A stretch of DNA of 64,000 nt. Origin: Piscicola geometra (taxonomy: Eukaryota; Annelida; Clitellata; Hirudinida; Piscicolidae). Location of the stretch: contig CALSEQ010000021.1 of the NCBI GenBank assembly GCA_943735955.1, positions 213,501-277,500 of the forward strand. Reading direction: 5' to 3'. The stretch's first letter is position 1, and each line of letters starts with the position of its first letter. Positions 1-11,613 of the stretch are shown piece after piece. Below the pieces are notes generated by a model. It was not told where the DNA came from. It saw only the letters and a list, made by a program, of their open reading frames with translations, and did no database searches. A program made the translations under genes and the position numbers.

Positions 1-210
1 AAATAAATATCCATGATTAAAGATTATGGGAGACTGACGGACATACCCCAATTACAAGAAAAAACTTAATCTTTTTTTATAAATGTTATATTTTTTTAAC
101 AAAAAGATAATCGATTTTTAACTTTAAAATATTAAAAAACTACCCATAGACATAATAATAGTACAATGTTTATGTTTATGTTAATACTACCGCGCTTATT
201 ATAATGAGCA

Positions 211-823
211 CATGAACACGAGATGAACACGAGATGAACACGAGATGAACACGAGATGAACACGAGATGAACATGAGATGAACACGAGATGAACACGAGA
301 TGAACACGAGATGAACACGAGATGACACGAGATGAACACGAGATGAACACGAGATGAACACGAGATGAACACGAGATGAACACGAGATGAACACGAGATG
401 AACACGAGATGAACACGAGATGAACACGAGATGAACACGAGATGAACACGAGATGAACACGAGATGAACACGAGATGAACACGAGATGAACACGAGATGA
501 ACACGAGATGAACACGAGATGAACACGAGATGAACACGAGATGAACACGAGATGAACACGAGATGAACACGAGATGAACACGAGATGAACACGAGATGAA
601 CACGAGATGAACACGAGATGAACACGAGATGAACACGAGATGAACACGAGATGAACACGAGATGAACACGAGATGAACACGAGATGAACACGAGATGAAC
701 ACGAGATGAACACGAGATGAACACGAGATGAACACGAGATGAACACGAGATGAACACGAAATGAACACGAGATGAACACGAGATGAACACGAGATGAACA
801 CGAGATGAACACGAGATGAACAC
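211..823. repeat. 11-bp minisatellite (ATGAACACGAG)n, copy 1
   Basis: About 55 tandem copies of an 11-bp unit, with one 10-bp variant (GATGACACGA) near 322 and a few point variants. Since 11 is not a multiple of 3, three units make an 11-codon period, so every minus frame is open and encodes the same 11-residue repeat shifted. These frames are not evidence of a gene. The matching array in copy 2 is shorter (35,717-36,155). Confidence 0.97.
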
Positions 824-1264
824 GCCAGCTGATGGTGTGGTGGTGCAAGGGGATGTTGGCGGAGTGTTGTGGAAGGTATATGCATGCGTGCGTGAGTGGA
901 GAGATGCTGTGGTACAACATGCCAATGATGCAGTGCAGTCTTCGTTGGTGAACATAATTGTACGATGGTCTGCAAATTTACAAGAAACATTGGCGCCTCA
1001 GGAAGTTTGTCAAGCGCTAAATGAGGTCATAAAAATAATGTCCTATATACATATCTAATTTATTCGTATGCTTCCAATCAAAACGTGTGTGTGTGTGTGT
1101 GTGTGTGTGCGTTTGAGCACATAAGTTAGTTGATCAAGGAAAAAGGAGCCGAGGTGTGGGAGGGTGGTGAGAGGGGATGGCGGACTGGCCTAAGAGACAG
1201 AGTGGGTATTCACATGGGTAGAGTATGGAAGGAAGGAGGTGGCTCGAAAAGATAATAAGGTAGA
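824..1264. other. No gene recognised; 3' flank or 3' UTR of copy 1
   Basis: This sits downstream of the MED13 stop on the minus strand. It has a short GT tract at 1085-1108 and nothing else recognisable. A short plus-strand open frame (816-1058) begins in the minisatellite and has no recognisable domain, so it is not called. Confidence 0.5.
1059..1064 (-). promoter_or_regulatory. Possible poly(A) signal AATAAA for MED13 (copy 1)
   Basis: An AATAAA hexamer on the minus strand about 1.4 kb after the TGA at 2452. It is the nearest clear hexamer I found downstream of the stop. A hexamer alone is weak evidence and the real cleavage site may be elsewhere. The same hexamer is at 36389-36394 in copy 2. 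Confidence 0.25.
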
Positions 1265-1605
1265 TTGAAGATGAATAGATTTTTTCATAAATTAAAAAAA
1301 GATAAGAAGGAAAGAAAGAAAAGAAGAAAGAGAGAGAGAAGGGAAAAGAGAAAGAGAGAGAAGGAAAGAGATAGAAGAAAGGAGAAAGAGAGAGAAGGAA
1401 GAAGAAAGAGGGAGAAGGAAGGAGAAAGAGAGAAAAGGGAGAAGGAGAAAGAGAGAGAAGGAAGAAGGAGAAGGAGAAAGAGAGAGAAGGAAGGAGGAGA
1501 AAGAGAAAGAAGGAGAAAGAGAGAAAAGAAAGAAGAAGAAAGGGAGAGAAGGATGGAGAAAGAGAGGGAAGAATGGAGAAAGAAAGAGAAGGATGACGAA
1601 GGCGC
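1265..1605 (+). repeat. Polypurine tract (GA-rich), about 340 bp
   Basis: A nearly pure A/G strand made of irregular GAAAGAGAGAGAAGG-like blocks. The K/R/E-rich plus frame and the S/L/F-rich minus frames are compositional artefacts. In copy 2 (36,595-36,934) it is slightly shorter. Confidence 0.95.
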
Positions 1606-1659
1606 TCTCGAAGGGCACGTGTATGCAGTTGTGGCTGGCATGAAGGTAATAATGATGAG

Positions 1660-1735
1660 TGTGATGATGATGATTGTATTTATATAGCGCTATAAAAGTC
1701 TGAAGGCGCTTGAGAGTGGAACTGACGTCATCGTG
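1660..1735 (-). mobile_element. Possible 3' tail of a CR1-like LINE or SINE
   Basis: A short segment with paired GCGC motifs (AGCGCTATAAAAG and AAGGCGCTTGAG) next to a run of TGATGATGATG. This layout resembles the tails of LINE B at 21,858 and SINE B at 27,749, read on the minus strand. No coding part is attached. Similarity was judged by eye. Confidence 0.35.
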
Positions 1736-2451
1736 CCCAAAAGGCCTGGAGGAGAACGTCAGCGAGGAAGCAAAGGTGCATGTCGCTAGATGGCGTGTGC
1801 GGCAGATGCATGCGCGGAACTGATTGATGCTTGAATATGTTGTCTTCTTGTGTGAAGCAGCAACGAAAGTAATACAAGTGGCAATGCTAGAGAAGAATAC
1901 ACTGAGTGAGGCAGGCTTGCAAAAGTTTCAAAATGACTGCATGATAGTAGTGTGCGCCGTGGTGAGTGTGGTAGGGTTGGGTGAGAGCTGCATGAAAACT
2001 GCACAGAGGCTCAGTGAGAGAAGGATGGAGAGATGGAGAGAGAGAGGAATGGAGAGAGGCTTGCAGCAAGGACAACTGGTCAGCTACTAATGAGAAGGCA
2101 TGCATGCACCAGTTGAAGTCACATGTGGCCATAATACAAACTACTTTCGCCCATTCTCAGTCCCCATCATATTCATCATCATCATCATCACCTTTAGTCT
2201 TTATGGAAGTACATGAATATTGTTGTAGTTGTTGAAATGTACACAATAAATATAATGATGGCGATATACAATGAAGAAGACAATTTGTACAATCGTGAAA
2301 ATCAATTGCATCAACAACAACAACAACAGCCTCTCCACCCAGCATATACAAAACTGAAACTAAGCCTTTAGGTAAGGACCAAGATGCTAACGGAATCATC
2401 ATCATGACCATGGAAGATCATCATCATGACCATGGAAGATCATCATCATCA

Positions 2452-2593
2452 TCATGAGAAACAGATGAATTCGTGGATGCCGTGGTAGAGTTGCATGAGG
2501 ACGAGCATGTGGACGGGCAGGCAAGAGCGTCTGTCGTTGGTGCAAGGGTCGATGGTGAGCCACGACAAGGCGTTGTAAGTCTCCAGCACGTAT
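2452..2593 (-). CDS. MED13: MED13 exon E21 (terminal), copy 1
   Basis: Last coding exon. After acceptor ...GATGCAG at 2594, the single base A completes the codon split by E20 (AG|A, Arg). The frame then reads [16 protein letters not shown] and [16 protein letters not shown], matching the conserved C-terminus of animal MED13, before TGA at 2452-2454. It is identical in layout to 37781-37922. The final six or so residues differ from the vertebrate end, which is usual for this family. Confidence 0.92.
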
Positions 2594-2599
2594 CTGCAT

Positions 2600-3010
2600 C
2601 GTGTGTCGTGTGTCGTGTGTGGGGTGGCATGTGTGGGGTGTTATGGGTGGTGTGGTATGTGGTGTTATGTGTGGTGTGTGTGGTGTGGCATGTGTGGTGT
2701 GTGTTGTGTGTGGTGGTGTGTGTGGTAGGGTATGTGTGGTGGTGTGTGTGGTAGAGTATGTGTGGTGTGTGTGGTGTGGTGTGTGTGGTGTGTGTGGTGT
2801 GTGTTGTGTGGTGTGTGTGGTGTGGTATGTGTGTGTGTGTGGTGGTGTGTGTGGTAGGGTATGTAGTGATGTGGTGTGGCATGTAATGTGGTGTGGTATA
2901 GTGGTGATGTGGTGTGGTGTGAAGTGGTATAGTGGTGATTTGGTGTAGTGTGGTAGGTGGTAAAGTGGTGATGTGGTAGGTGGTGGTATGTGTGGTGTGG
3001 TATGTGTAGT
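2600..3010. repeat. GTGGTGTGTG low-complexity tract in intron 20
   Basis: An irregular tandem array of GTG/TGTGG blocks, just upstream (minus sense) of the E21 acceptor. The C/V-rich and T/H-rich open frames here are artefacts. Copy 2 differs by small insertions. Confidence 0.9.
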
Positions 3011-3040
3011 GATGTGATGTGGCAGGTGGTAGTATGAGGA

Positions 3041-4278
3041 TCTTACTAGGGGGGGAGGAGCATAACTAATTTTTTATGTCAAAAATAACGTCCCCCCCAC
3101 CCGCGATTGAAAAAAAACACACAAAATGGGAGATGTTAAACCTTTTATTCACTAGAAAATCACATTTCTTCAAACTTTTTTGTTTTTATATATATTTTAA
3201 TTTTTCTTGGTTGATACTTTCATTTTCAAATTTTTTAAACTTCTTCATTTTCAGTGGAAGGATCATTTTTTGATTTCAACAGACATAAAAGTTTAAGTCT
3301 TTTCGCTTTTTTCTATAAACCAAATTTTTTAAAATTTTTGGTTAAAAAAAACTTAGTTTCCTTTTTTTTACTCTAGTTAAGTTTGACTGTTTTTTTTGTT
3401 TGACCCGTTGCTTTGAAGCCTCCGTAAGACGGGATCTGTCCATCTCTAGGCTGCTGGCTCTTTTATAGGATGATGGATCTACTGACTGCATTCAATTTAC
3501 TAGTTTCTTTAGTCTATGGTTCACCTTACCACACTGCCTCTCCATTCCAAGGTGGTGAACAAAAAAGTCATCGATTTCAGAAGCCTGCTCACGGGTACTT
3601 CATAGGTAAAAACCCCAGAAGAACAACTTGAAACAGGGAGGTTCCACAACTTTTCTTACTAGACAGCCTTGGCGATTGTTTATCTGTGGGTTCTAGCTTG
3701 AGAACTCAGTGAGATCATTAAAGGGGTGAATAGGAATTGTTGTTGCCTCGGAAAAAAACCGAATTAGCCCACTGGATCCCATTATTTACTCAAGGTAGAG
3801 AAGAAACTCATTGAATCGGTTCCAGGGTTTGGCTGAGCTCAGGAGCCACCAGCTGAAGACACATGTCAAGTGCATGTCAAACTACACTTTTATTTTTTCT
3901 CTAAACGTTTATTCTCACCATAAAACTTCGTAAAACCTGATATATCTTTATATCCGTTTCAACTAATTGCGGAATTTTATTCATGCCACTGCTGAAGCCC
4001 AGTGTAGTGTGGGCGGCACAAATATTTTTTTATAATATTTATAATATTAGATTATTTAAAGTATTAAATTAAGTAGCCTTATTATCGTAAAATTTGAGTT
4101 CTTTAAATTATCTAATGATTTCTTTTTACTTGAAAACGCTGAAGCTTAAGCCTAAATCTTCGATTTAGTTTTTTGGGTGTGGGGAGAGTTTTATCAAAAG
4201 TACCAACTTCCATAATTAAATATTCATGAAATAATCTAGTGAACCATATTCCAAGTGGGCGGAACGGGTAGGTGAGTG
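3041..4278. other. Intron 20 interior, no gene recognised
   Basis: AT-rich sequence with short runs of T and A and no recognisable domain on either strand. It belongs to the intron between E20 (4525) and E21 (2593). Confidence 0.6.
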
Positions 4279-4460
4279 GGCGAACGGGTAGCTGAGTCGG
4301 CAACGACTCTCGGCTTGACCAATAATGAAAGGTCCTAGGTTCAAGTGCAACCAATGCCCTAGTAACCCAAAGGGACAAATAAAAATATGCAGCCTAAGTG
4401 GCCTGGAAGCCCGTTCGGGTTATACGCCACTATATTAATGCTCTTCATTATTATTATTAA
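4279..4460 (+). mobile_element. tRNA-derived SINE, family A (copy 1)
   Basis: The head carries an A-box-like TAGCTGAGTCGG and a B-box-like GGTTCAAGTGCAACC, as in RNA polymerase III promoters derived from a tRNA. The tail is CCCGTTCGGGTTATACGCC followed by ATT repeats. Related copies are at 14279-14440 and 60838-60985, plus the copy 2 duplicates. The reverse complement of the tail matches the 3' end of LINE A at 6661, which suggests that LINE mobilises it. Confidence 0.75.
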
Positions 4461-4524
4461 TTCCCCCCCCCCCTCCCTCCCTAATCTAATATTAAAACGA
4501 TTGAAAGGACAGCAAGCAAGGCAC

Positions 4525-4646
4525 CTGAGGACGTCGCACGTGAGGTAGGAGTCGAGAGGGTGGGAAGTCTTCTTGTGGCTGGAGGAGTGGTGGATCAGGT
4601 CGTCTTGGTTCTGCTGCACTGAAGGCGAGTGCAGGTGCAGAGAGGC
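4525..4646 (-). CDS. MED13: MED13 exon E20, copy 1
   Basis: Acceptor CCACCACTGCAG, donor CTCAG|GTGCCT. It encodes ASLHLHSPSVQ and SHPLDSYLTCDVLR, a well conserved piece of the MED13 C-terminal domain. It starts in phase 0 and ends in phase 2, matching E19 and E21. Copy 2 has Glu instead of Asp in the NQDD stretch. Confidence 0.92.
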
Positions 4647-4744
4647 CTGCAGTGGTGGTTTAGAAAAAGATGATGATTCAGAATACAGAAAGAAGTGATG
4701 TTGAAGACAACTATCAAATCTTCCTGAAGCTTCAATGAAACAAC

Positions 4745-5134
4745 CTTAAAGCAGACAGGAAGGTAGTTCTTGCGGTGTGGACACGAAGACCAGAACCACT
4801 GAGGCAGGGGGCCTGGAGGGGCTGTCGACACGTAGAAGCCCATGGCCTGCGGTTGCTGCAGCAGGTTCGATGAGTTGCTCTCCTCCAACTCAAGGGAGGC
4901 GATCGTCGATGCAGCAGCGCCTGACCTGTTCTGCTGCGAAGAGGGGTCAACCGAAGCAGTGTCGAAGTGGTTGTTGTTGTGCGAGTCGTCGTCTAGTCGG
5001 TCGTCCAGGTTGAACCAGAAGTCGTTGATCATCTCGGGATCTTCTGGCTCGATGCCGTTCAGAAGTTCCTCTTCGTTGAGAAGTTCGTTCGTCGAGAAGT
5101 CCATGTGCGTGTCTGACGTGTTGCTGTCTGTTGC
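4745..5134 (-). CDS. MED13: MED13 exon E19, copy 1
   Basis: 130 codons in phase 0 on both sides (acceptor CACTGCACAG, donor TTTAAG|GTTGTT). The first two thirds are acidic, with EEELLNGIEPEDPEMINDFW. The end has LLQQPQAMGFYVSTAPPG, PLPQWFWSSCPH and LPVCFK, which match the conserved QQP-ALGYFVSTA and WFWS-CP motifs of MED13. Confidence 0.93.
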
Positions 5135-5370
5135 CTGTGCAGTGGTGGGAGGTGGGTGAGGTGCAGAAGGTTGGAAAGGTAGAGCAGGCAGCGGAGGTTG
5201 GGGAGGGAGATCTGCTGTCAGAAGAGGCTCAAAGTGGCATTGTCAATAACAAGCATTGCTTTGGTGATCTCAAGAGTTCGTATTAAGTATTGGATCATGC
5301 TATAATTTGAAGTCTAGAAATAAGTACAACTTTGAAGAAGCAGGCCCTGCAAAAGACGCAAAAAGCAAAA

Positions 5371-5513
<143 letters not shown>

Positions 5514-5518
5514 AGTAC

Positions 5519-6484
5519 CTGTGCAGTGGCGGAGGTGGGGTAGACGAGGATGTGTGAGCAGGAGGCGTCTCGCGGAGTGCTCAACTGCCTCTTGCTGCTC
5601 TGACTCTCCTCCTTCTTCACCGAGTCCAACATGATGTGGATGAAGGGATGCACTTCAGTCGACACCAGACACGCACTCAAGATGCTGGGACACTGGCTGA
5701 AGAGGGAGGAGGAAGAGGTGGTGGAGGAGTTAGAAGAAGAAGAGGTGGTGTTGTTGTTGCACGAGAGACACATCTTCTTGAGCTGCTGACTGCTGGCCAG
5801 GAGGTTCTTTTTGCTGAGGATGGTCGACCAGCCCTTCAACTCGCCATGCCCCAACCGACCAAACCTGCCGATGACCAGTCTCCAGGAGCGGGTGGTGGTC
5901 GAGACGACGCCCATGACGAACTCCCACATCTTGTGCAGGGCGTACCTGCGCACTGTGGCCTTCCTCCTCAGTCGCCTATTCGCCACTTCGATGTTGATGC
6001 ACGTCGTCTCGAGCAGTTCTCCCGTGTTGTCGACCACCGAGGCGAGTAAAAAGCGCTGGTCGTGGCTGAGGCAGTAGGCACACAGGAGGATGCCACTCTT
6101 CTCCACGTGCTCCTTCCAGTTCTCGTGCTGCAGGATGGAGGAGACCTGGCAGTAGGCAGGGGCAAGCACGAAGGGAGGACAGTAGAGACTCGACGTGAAG
6201 ATGCTGCCCTGGCTCAACTTTATGTTGTTCAAGTAGATCGGTGATTCTGTGTGGCTGTTGTGGAGTACCAGTTGTTGTTGTAATTGTTGTTGTTGCAGTT
6301 GTTGCGAGACGCGTTTGATTTGGTTGTTTGCGGAGAAGGCGGGTCCGAAGCTGGTGAGCGTCCTGCCCAGCACCTGGTGCCTGAGCTGCCTCCTGCACGC
6401 TGCGTACACCGAGAAGCTGAGGTTCTTCAGGTGCTGGTTGCTCTGGTGCTGGCACGGATTGAGGAGATTCTTCTGTGGGATGAT
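5519..6484 (-). CDS. MED13: MED13 exon E18, copy 1 (C-terminal core)
   Basis: 322 codons, phase 0 at both ends (acceptor CTGCTGCAG at 6485, donor CACAG|GTACTT). In order it shows IIPQKNLLNPCQHQ, FSVYAACRRQL, LTSFGPAFS, a Q-rich insert, YCPPFVLAPA, LLCAYCLSHDQRFLLASV, GELLETTCINIEVANR, WRLVIGRFGRLGHGELKGW, CPSILSACLV and DASCSHILVYPTSA. These are the hallmark blocks of the MED13 C-terminal PIWI-like domain. An S/N-rich insert replaces the short loop before CPSILSACLV. MED13 holds the CDK8-cyclin C module on core Mediator in the nucleus (family knowledge). Confidence 0.96.
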
Positions 6485-6660
6485 CTGCAGCAGGATGTTT
6501 TAGTGAGGTGAGAAGTGCTTTCTGAAGGATAACAGTTTCAAGAACTATTCTCAGTGCCGATGTGAACTAGCTATCTTGTTTAACTTGAACATTACTTGAG
6601 ACTATTCTACAGTAGAAACAACATTAACAAGACAATACAATACAACGACGACTGTTATTA

Positions 6661-9475
6661 ACGTGGCGTAAACCCGGTCGGGCTTCAAGACCACTTGGTT
6701 ATGGAAAATTGGATAATAATATTAATAAAGATAGATCAATAAATGGTAAGTATAGGTAAAGTAAATTATTGAAATTTAACAATATAATCATTTATATACA
6801 TATATATATTTTAAAGATTGAACTGAAATAATAATAACAATAAATTTAAGATAAGAGTATATATCTATATTATATTATTATTATGATTTATTTTACAATT
6901 ATTATTGATCGTATATATATCAATATATATTTATATATATATAATATTATTATTATTATTTATTTTACAATTATAATTGACCATTAGTATAGATATAAAA
7001 AAGGATGAAATTAGGAAGCAAGAAATTGATTAATGGAAAATGAGCAGTAAATTTGTAAGTTATTGTGATCGGTCGAACAAGTACGTTTTCAGGGAACGGC
7101 TGAATGTCGCGGTCGAGCTCGGGGATCTGAGTCTATTGGGAATACTATTCCAAAGAGTCGGCGCTGCAACAAAAAGCTTCCTGCACCTGCATACTTTAGT
7201 TTATAGCTCTGTGGAACTACATCTCTTGACCTGGCCAATGTTCTCAGTGAATCATTGGTCAATAACCACCTTATGAATCGTATTCGGCGTAAAGAAGCAA
7301 AGCAGGTTTGAGTCATCTTGTTGATGTGTGTCGTCATGGTCAGGTCTTTGTCGAGAAATTCTTTCCAAATCTCCAGTGTACAAAGAGAACAGTAAAGGAC
7401 CAAGGACTGAACCTTGGGGGACTCCTACAGCGGAAACCGACATTGTCGATTTTGTCCCACTCCAGCGGATGTCAAAACATCTGTCATTTAAGTAGTCCTT
7501 AAACCATTCTAACGCAGTCAGAGAAACCATAGGAGATGTGCAGTCTTCGGAGCAATGTTGCGTGATCTACCAGATCGAAAGCTGCTGATAGATCTAGCAA
7601 CACTAACAATGTAGGCTTACCGTCATCTGCTGCTCTAAGGATGTCTGTAAAGACTTTGGTTATGGCAGTTTCTGTCGAATGATGACGACGGTAGGCTGAC
7701 TGCAAGGGAAGGAAAAGATGAAATTCTGCGAAGTAGTTGACTACTCTGTGGAGAACCAATCTTTCCATGAGTTTGGACAACACCCTCAAGTTTGAAATAG
7801 GCCTGTAGGACGAAGTTTCAGTGAGTTTAAGACTCGGCTTCTTAAGCAGTGGCGTGATGTAGGCCGACTTGAAAGACTTCGGAACCCTGCCTGCCGAAAA
7901 AGACCTGTTGAATAAGCTCACTGAAAAAGGAGCAATTATTCCAGATATCTCCTTCAACAGCCATGTAGGAACCGGGTCATTCGAGCACTACTCATTTGGA
8001 AGCCCTTGAATAGCTCTGACTACTTCTTCATCGTCGACAATGCTGAACCCATTCAAACTGAGCCCGTGCTCGCAAAACGAAAATGTTGGGTCATCTTGGG
8101 CATTGATTGACCTTCTCGCCAGCACAACTTTCCCTGTGAGGTATGCGTGATAGTCATCGGCACTGATGACTGAGACTGGCGACGTCTTATTTCTGCCCGC
8201 GATGCTGTTTGTGAGTTTCCAAGTATCAGCTGTCTTCCCTTTGGATTGAGAAAGCTTCAAGTTCCAGAACTGCTCTCGCTTACGTCTGCATATACTCTTG
8301 TAAACTTTCAACTGCTTGACCCAGGCAGTACGTGCTTGCTCATTTTTTGACTTACTGTAGCTTCTCTCAAAACTTCTCTTAAGGCGTTTAGAGGCGCGAC
8401 ACTCATGGTCAAACCAGGGGTCCGAAGGCCTCTGGTGCACTCTAACAGTCTTAAAAGGAATCAACTCATCGAGAATGCTAGTCAAAGTGGAGCTGTAGAG
8501 GTCAGCAGCTGTGTCTAAATCAAGGTCAGTGCTAGACGAGAGTGGAGACACTCGAACCTGTTGAGCAAACTCTGTTCTATCTAAGAGTTTCCAGCATCTA
8601 CTAGAAGTTTTTTTGTACACAAGAGGGGCTTGGCCAGTTGACACTTGCAGACCAAAAGTTTGTGGTCAGAAAAGCCTACCTCAAAAGAGTCAACATCAAG
8701 ACTCTTTCTCGAGACAACAACATCAAGCCACCCTCCATGTCTATGGGTTGGTTGGTTGACTGATGTCTGGGAACCATGAGAGCTCAGGATATTCTGAAAC
8801 GTCTGAGTATCGTTATCACTTGGATTTTCAAGGTGGAGGTTGAAATCTCCCAGGATTAATACTTCTTCACTGTATGTGGGCAAGGTGCTCATGATTTCAT
8901 TGAAATCCTTGAAGAACACACTAGAAGCTTAACCTGTTCGATAAACAAGTAAACCAATGACCGCCCTTGAACCAGAAGTGATCCTGACACAAAGATGCTC
9001 GAGTCTTGAGGACTGAACTTCTGTGTCCAATGGTGCAACTTGGAATCCAGAGTCAGCCACGACTGCAACTCCCCTGTGGTTAACTGTATTGGAGAGTCTG
9101 GGCCTTGATCTTTCGACCACTACCAAGCCCTCCTGCCGAAGTCGGCTGATACAGACTGACTCAGAATCATGCCAAGTTTCAACCAGAAACAGTCCGTCTA
9201 TCTTGTACTCTTTCATGGTCTCCAGAATATCATCCACCTTATTGTGGAGAGACCTAGTGTTGAGTAGGCCCAGCACGACTGGAGGCCCACTCTTCTAGCA
9301 TTTGTGCCGATCAACTTTCTCATGGACAACTGGCTCATGGTTTCTGAGAGCGTGCCGGCTTTGGCGTTCCTTTACAAGTTTTCCGCCTCGTCTACCACGA
9401 TAATGCCAATGCTGGCGGTGCCTTGCCAATCCTAGTCTGTTGATGGTCACTCTAGCCTCTGCACTAAGCTCCCCA
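6661..9475 (-). mobile_element. CR1/L2-like LINE (family A1), degenerate, copy 1
   Basis: It lies in the E17-E18 intron on the gene's own strand. From 5' to 3': an R-rich start near 9,470, an endonuclease (NTRSLHNKVDDI, LILGDFNLHLE, SDHKLLVC), a linker (8,644-7,988), and reverse transcriptase motifs (SSYRPISNL, QSAYRRHHSTE, LDLSAAFDLVDH, VGVPQGSVLGPLLF). Frames are broken near 8,929, 8,600, 7,980 and 7,500. An internal deletion near 7,370 removes the YADD catalytic box, so the element cannot move itself. The 3' tail around 6,661-6,710 is GTGGCGTAAACCCGGTCGGG on the plus strand. Confidence 0.88.
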
Positions 9476-10155
9476 TTATTGTTATTATTAAATTGTAAAA
9501 AAAATTCTTTTGAATAAATTTGCATAGGATAGAACAATAATAATAATAATAAAATAGTTTAGAGACTAAAAAGAGCAGTGTTATGTTAGGTGAAACTATG
9601 GGAAAGGATTTTAGATTTTGTTAGAGAAATTAATATAATGGGAAAAAGAAAATTTGTAATTAAATAGGTTTTAATCAACTCACCGGTCTTTGATTGACAC
9701 AATATATAGTTAAATTAAATCAATTTAACTTACCGGCAGGTTGATAACAAACAACTATTTATATATATAAAAACTCGTAAATACCAAATTTACCTAAACA
9801 TGAATAGAAATAATTAATCTAAGCTAATTTTTAAAAAATATTATCTTAAAAATATGTAATTTACGAATAAAAAGGTCTAAAACTTGTCAAATTTAAAAGG
9901 CAACCGTATTGGCATATATATAAAATATATTAACAAATCATTTCTATAGCGCACCATCACACCAAAGATGTGAACTTTAAGACACTGGAACGCGTTGAAA
10001 ACCACACTGAAAATGCTAGACTGCAACCACCTCAGCCACCAGAGAACAACCACAGCCTCTAACTTACAACCGCAACCACTATTAACCACAAATTTACAAC
10101 CACAACCAGCTCTTAAAACAACCCCATCAAACAACACCACAATAGGCATACAGAC
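9476..10155. other. Intron 17 remainder, no gene recognised
   Basis: AT-rich with ATT runs near 9,480-9,550. The short plus-strand open frame at 9,995 runs antisense to E17 and is not supported. Confidence 0.55.
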
Positions 10156-10505
10156 CTGCAGTTGGATGGATGACTGCATGTTCGCAGGCATCAACTTAAC
10201 CATGTTCTGGAAGCACCTCAGTATACCAAGTACCCCAAGACGCGACGACGATGATGATGTTGATGATGGTGTTGATGATAACGATGATGATGAGGGTGTT
10301 GATGATGACGATGATGATGAGGGTGTTGATGATGATGATGAGGGTGTTTGGTAGTTGTAGTCGAATGGGTCGATAATGTAAAGGACGACATAAGGCATTT
10401 GACCGGCCATGACAACTTCGCTGCTCAAGTCTGATTGGTCGAATGAGTCATGCTCTGTGACGTCATTCAATAAAGCTCCGCTCATGCCACCAACACCACT
10501 AGTGT
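10156..10505 (-). CDS. MED13: MED13 exon E17, copy 1
   Basis: Strong polypyrimidine acceptor (CACTCCACCCACTCCACAG) and donor CTGCAG|GTCTGT. It encodes MPYVVLYIIDPFDYNYQ, a serine/proline/threonine-rich insert of about 40 residues, then GVLGILRCFQNMVKLMPANM and SSIQLQ. The first and last blocks match the VVxYIIDPF and LLRC motifs of MED13. It starts in phase 1 and ends in phase 0. Copy 2 has two extra codons in the serine-rich run. The insert overlaps a GAT/ATC repeat on the opposite strand. Confidence 0.93.
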
Positions 10506-10555
10506 CTGTGGAGTGGGTGGAGTGAAGCAGATTGAATGAGAGAGATGGATAATAA

Positions 10556-11093
10556 GTGTGTTGAGGATTGTGGTGAAGTGTGTTGAGGAGTGTGGTGAAG
10601 TGTGTTGAGGATTGTGGTGAAGTGTGTTGAGAAGTGTGGTGAAGTGTGTTGAGGAGTGTGGTGAAGTGTGTTGAGGATTGTGGTGAAGTGTGTTGAGGAT
10701 TGTGGTGAAGTGTGTTGAGGAGTGTGGTGAAGTGTGTTGAGGAGTGTGGTGAAGTGTGTTGAGGAGTGTGGTGAAGTGTGTTGAGGATTGTGGTGAAGTG
10801 TGTTGAGGATTGTGGTGAAGTGTGTTGAGGAGTGTTGTGAAGTGTGTTGAGGATTGTGGTGAAGTGTGTTGAGGAGTGTGGTGAAGTGTGTTGAGAAGTG
10901 TGGTGAAGTGTGTTGAGAAGTGTGGTGAAGTGTGTTGAGGAGTGTGGTGAAGTGTGTTGAGGATTGTGGTGAAGTGTGTTGAGGAGTGTGGTGAAGTGTG
11001 TTGAGGATTATGGTGAAGTGTGCTGAGGATTGTGGTGAAGTGTGTTGAAGATTGTGGGAAGTGTGTTGAAGATTGTGGTGAAGTGTGTTGATT
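10556..11093. repeat. 22-bp intronic minisatellite, copy 1
   Basis: About 24 units of GTGAAGTGTGTTGAGGANTG-like sequence, with mixed variants (ATTGTG, AGTGTG, AAGTGTG). It fills intron 16 between the E16 donor and the E17 acceptor. The minus-strand H/T-rich open frames are artefacts. Copy 2 (45,911-46,448) has the same number of bases but a different variant order. Confidence 0.95.
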
Positions 11094-11177
11094 GAGTACA
11101 GAATGGTCATTGGAATGGGGCCCCTTCAAAAGAACGAATGAAATGCATGGTTGAACTGAATGAAGAGGGAAGGCAAC

Positions 11178-11498
11178 CTTTCTTGTCGTAGTAGGCGTTG
11201 TTGTTGTTGTTGCCTTGGTAGTCACTCGAGTGTTGAGAAGAATACTGCAACGGGTTTATCGAGTTGTTGTTATTGCTAAGATTGTTGTTAATGTTGTTGC
11301 TGCTCAGGGTGTTGTTTTGTTGACTGAAGGGGGGTGGCATGTTGTTGCTGGATGCGTTGTTGTTGTTGTGGTAGTAGGAGAAGGGGGGCAGGTCGGGGTT
11401 GGAGATGGAGAAGCGGTTGCCTCCCTCCATCGACTGACGCCTCGGCGCCTCCTCATACACCTTGCGCTTCTCGTGCAGGTTCTTTATTATCAAGTTCA
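11178..11498 (-). CDS. MED13: MED13 exon E16, copy 1 (N-rich linker)
   Basis: Acceptor TTCTTCGCAG and donor AAAG|GTTGCC. The exon starts in phase 1 (G|TG, Val) and ends in phase 1 (G|AC, Asp). It reads NLIIKNLHEKRKVYEEAP, then an asparagine/serine-rich low-complexity stretch (YYHNNNNASSNN and similar) to YYDKK. The position corresponds to the disordered linker between the MID-like and PIWI-like parts of MED13. The assignment rests on exon order and phase more than on similarity. Confidence 0.8.
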
Positions 11499-11613
11499 CT
11501 GCGAAGAAGGCAAGTTTAAGGAGGGTGAGTGGGTGGGAGGATGGTTAAGGGGGTCGGGTGAGTTTGATGGGCAGGTTGGGTGGTTTGAATATTAGGATGG
11601 GTGGAATGAAGGT

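Noticed and set aside
132..990. About 260-codon minus frames at the left edge (and 35,637-36,320)
   Set aside because: Same 11-bp array artefact, with short non-repetitive ends.
1265..1687. K/R/E-rich 140-codon frame
   Set aside because: Polypurine composition with no domain. The frame in copy 2 differs after a small indel, unlike a selected gene.
5636..6511. Plus-strand frames opposite E18
   Set aside because: Antisense shadows of a clearly conserved minus-strand exon.
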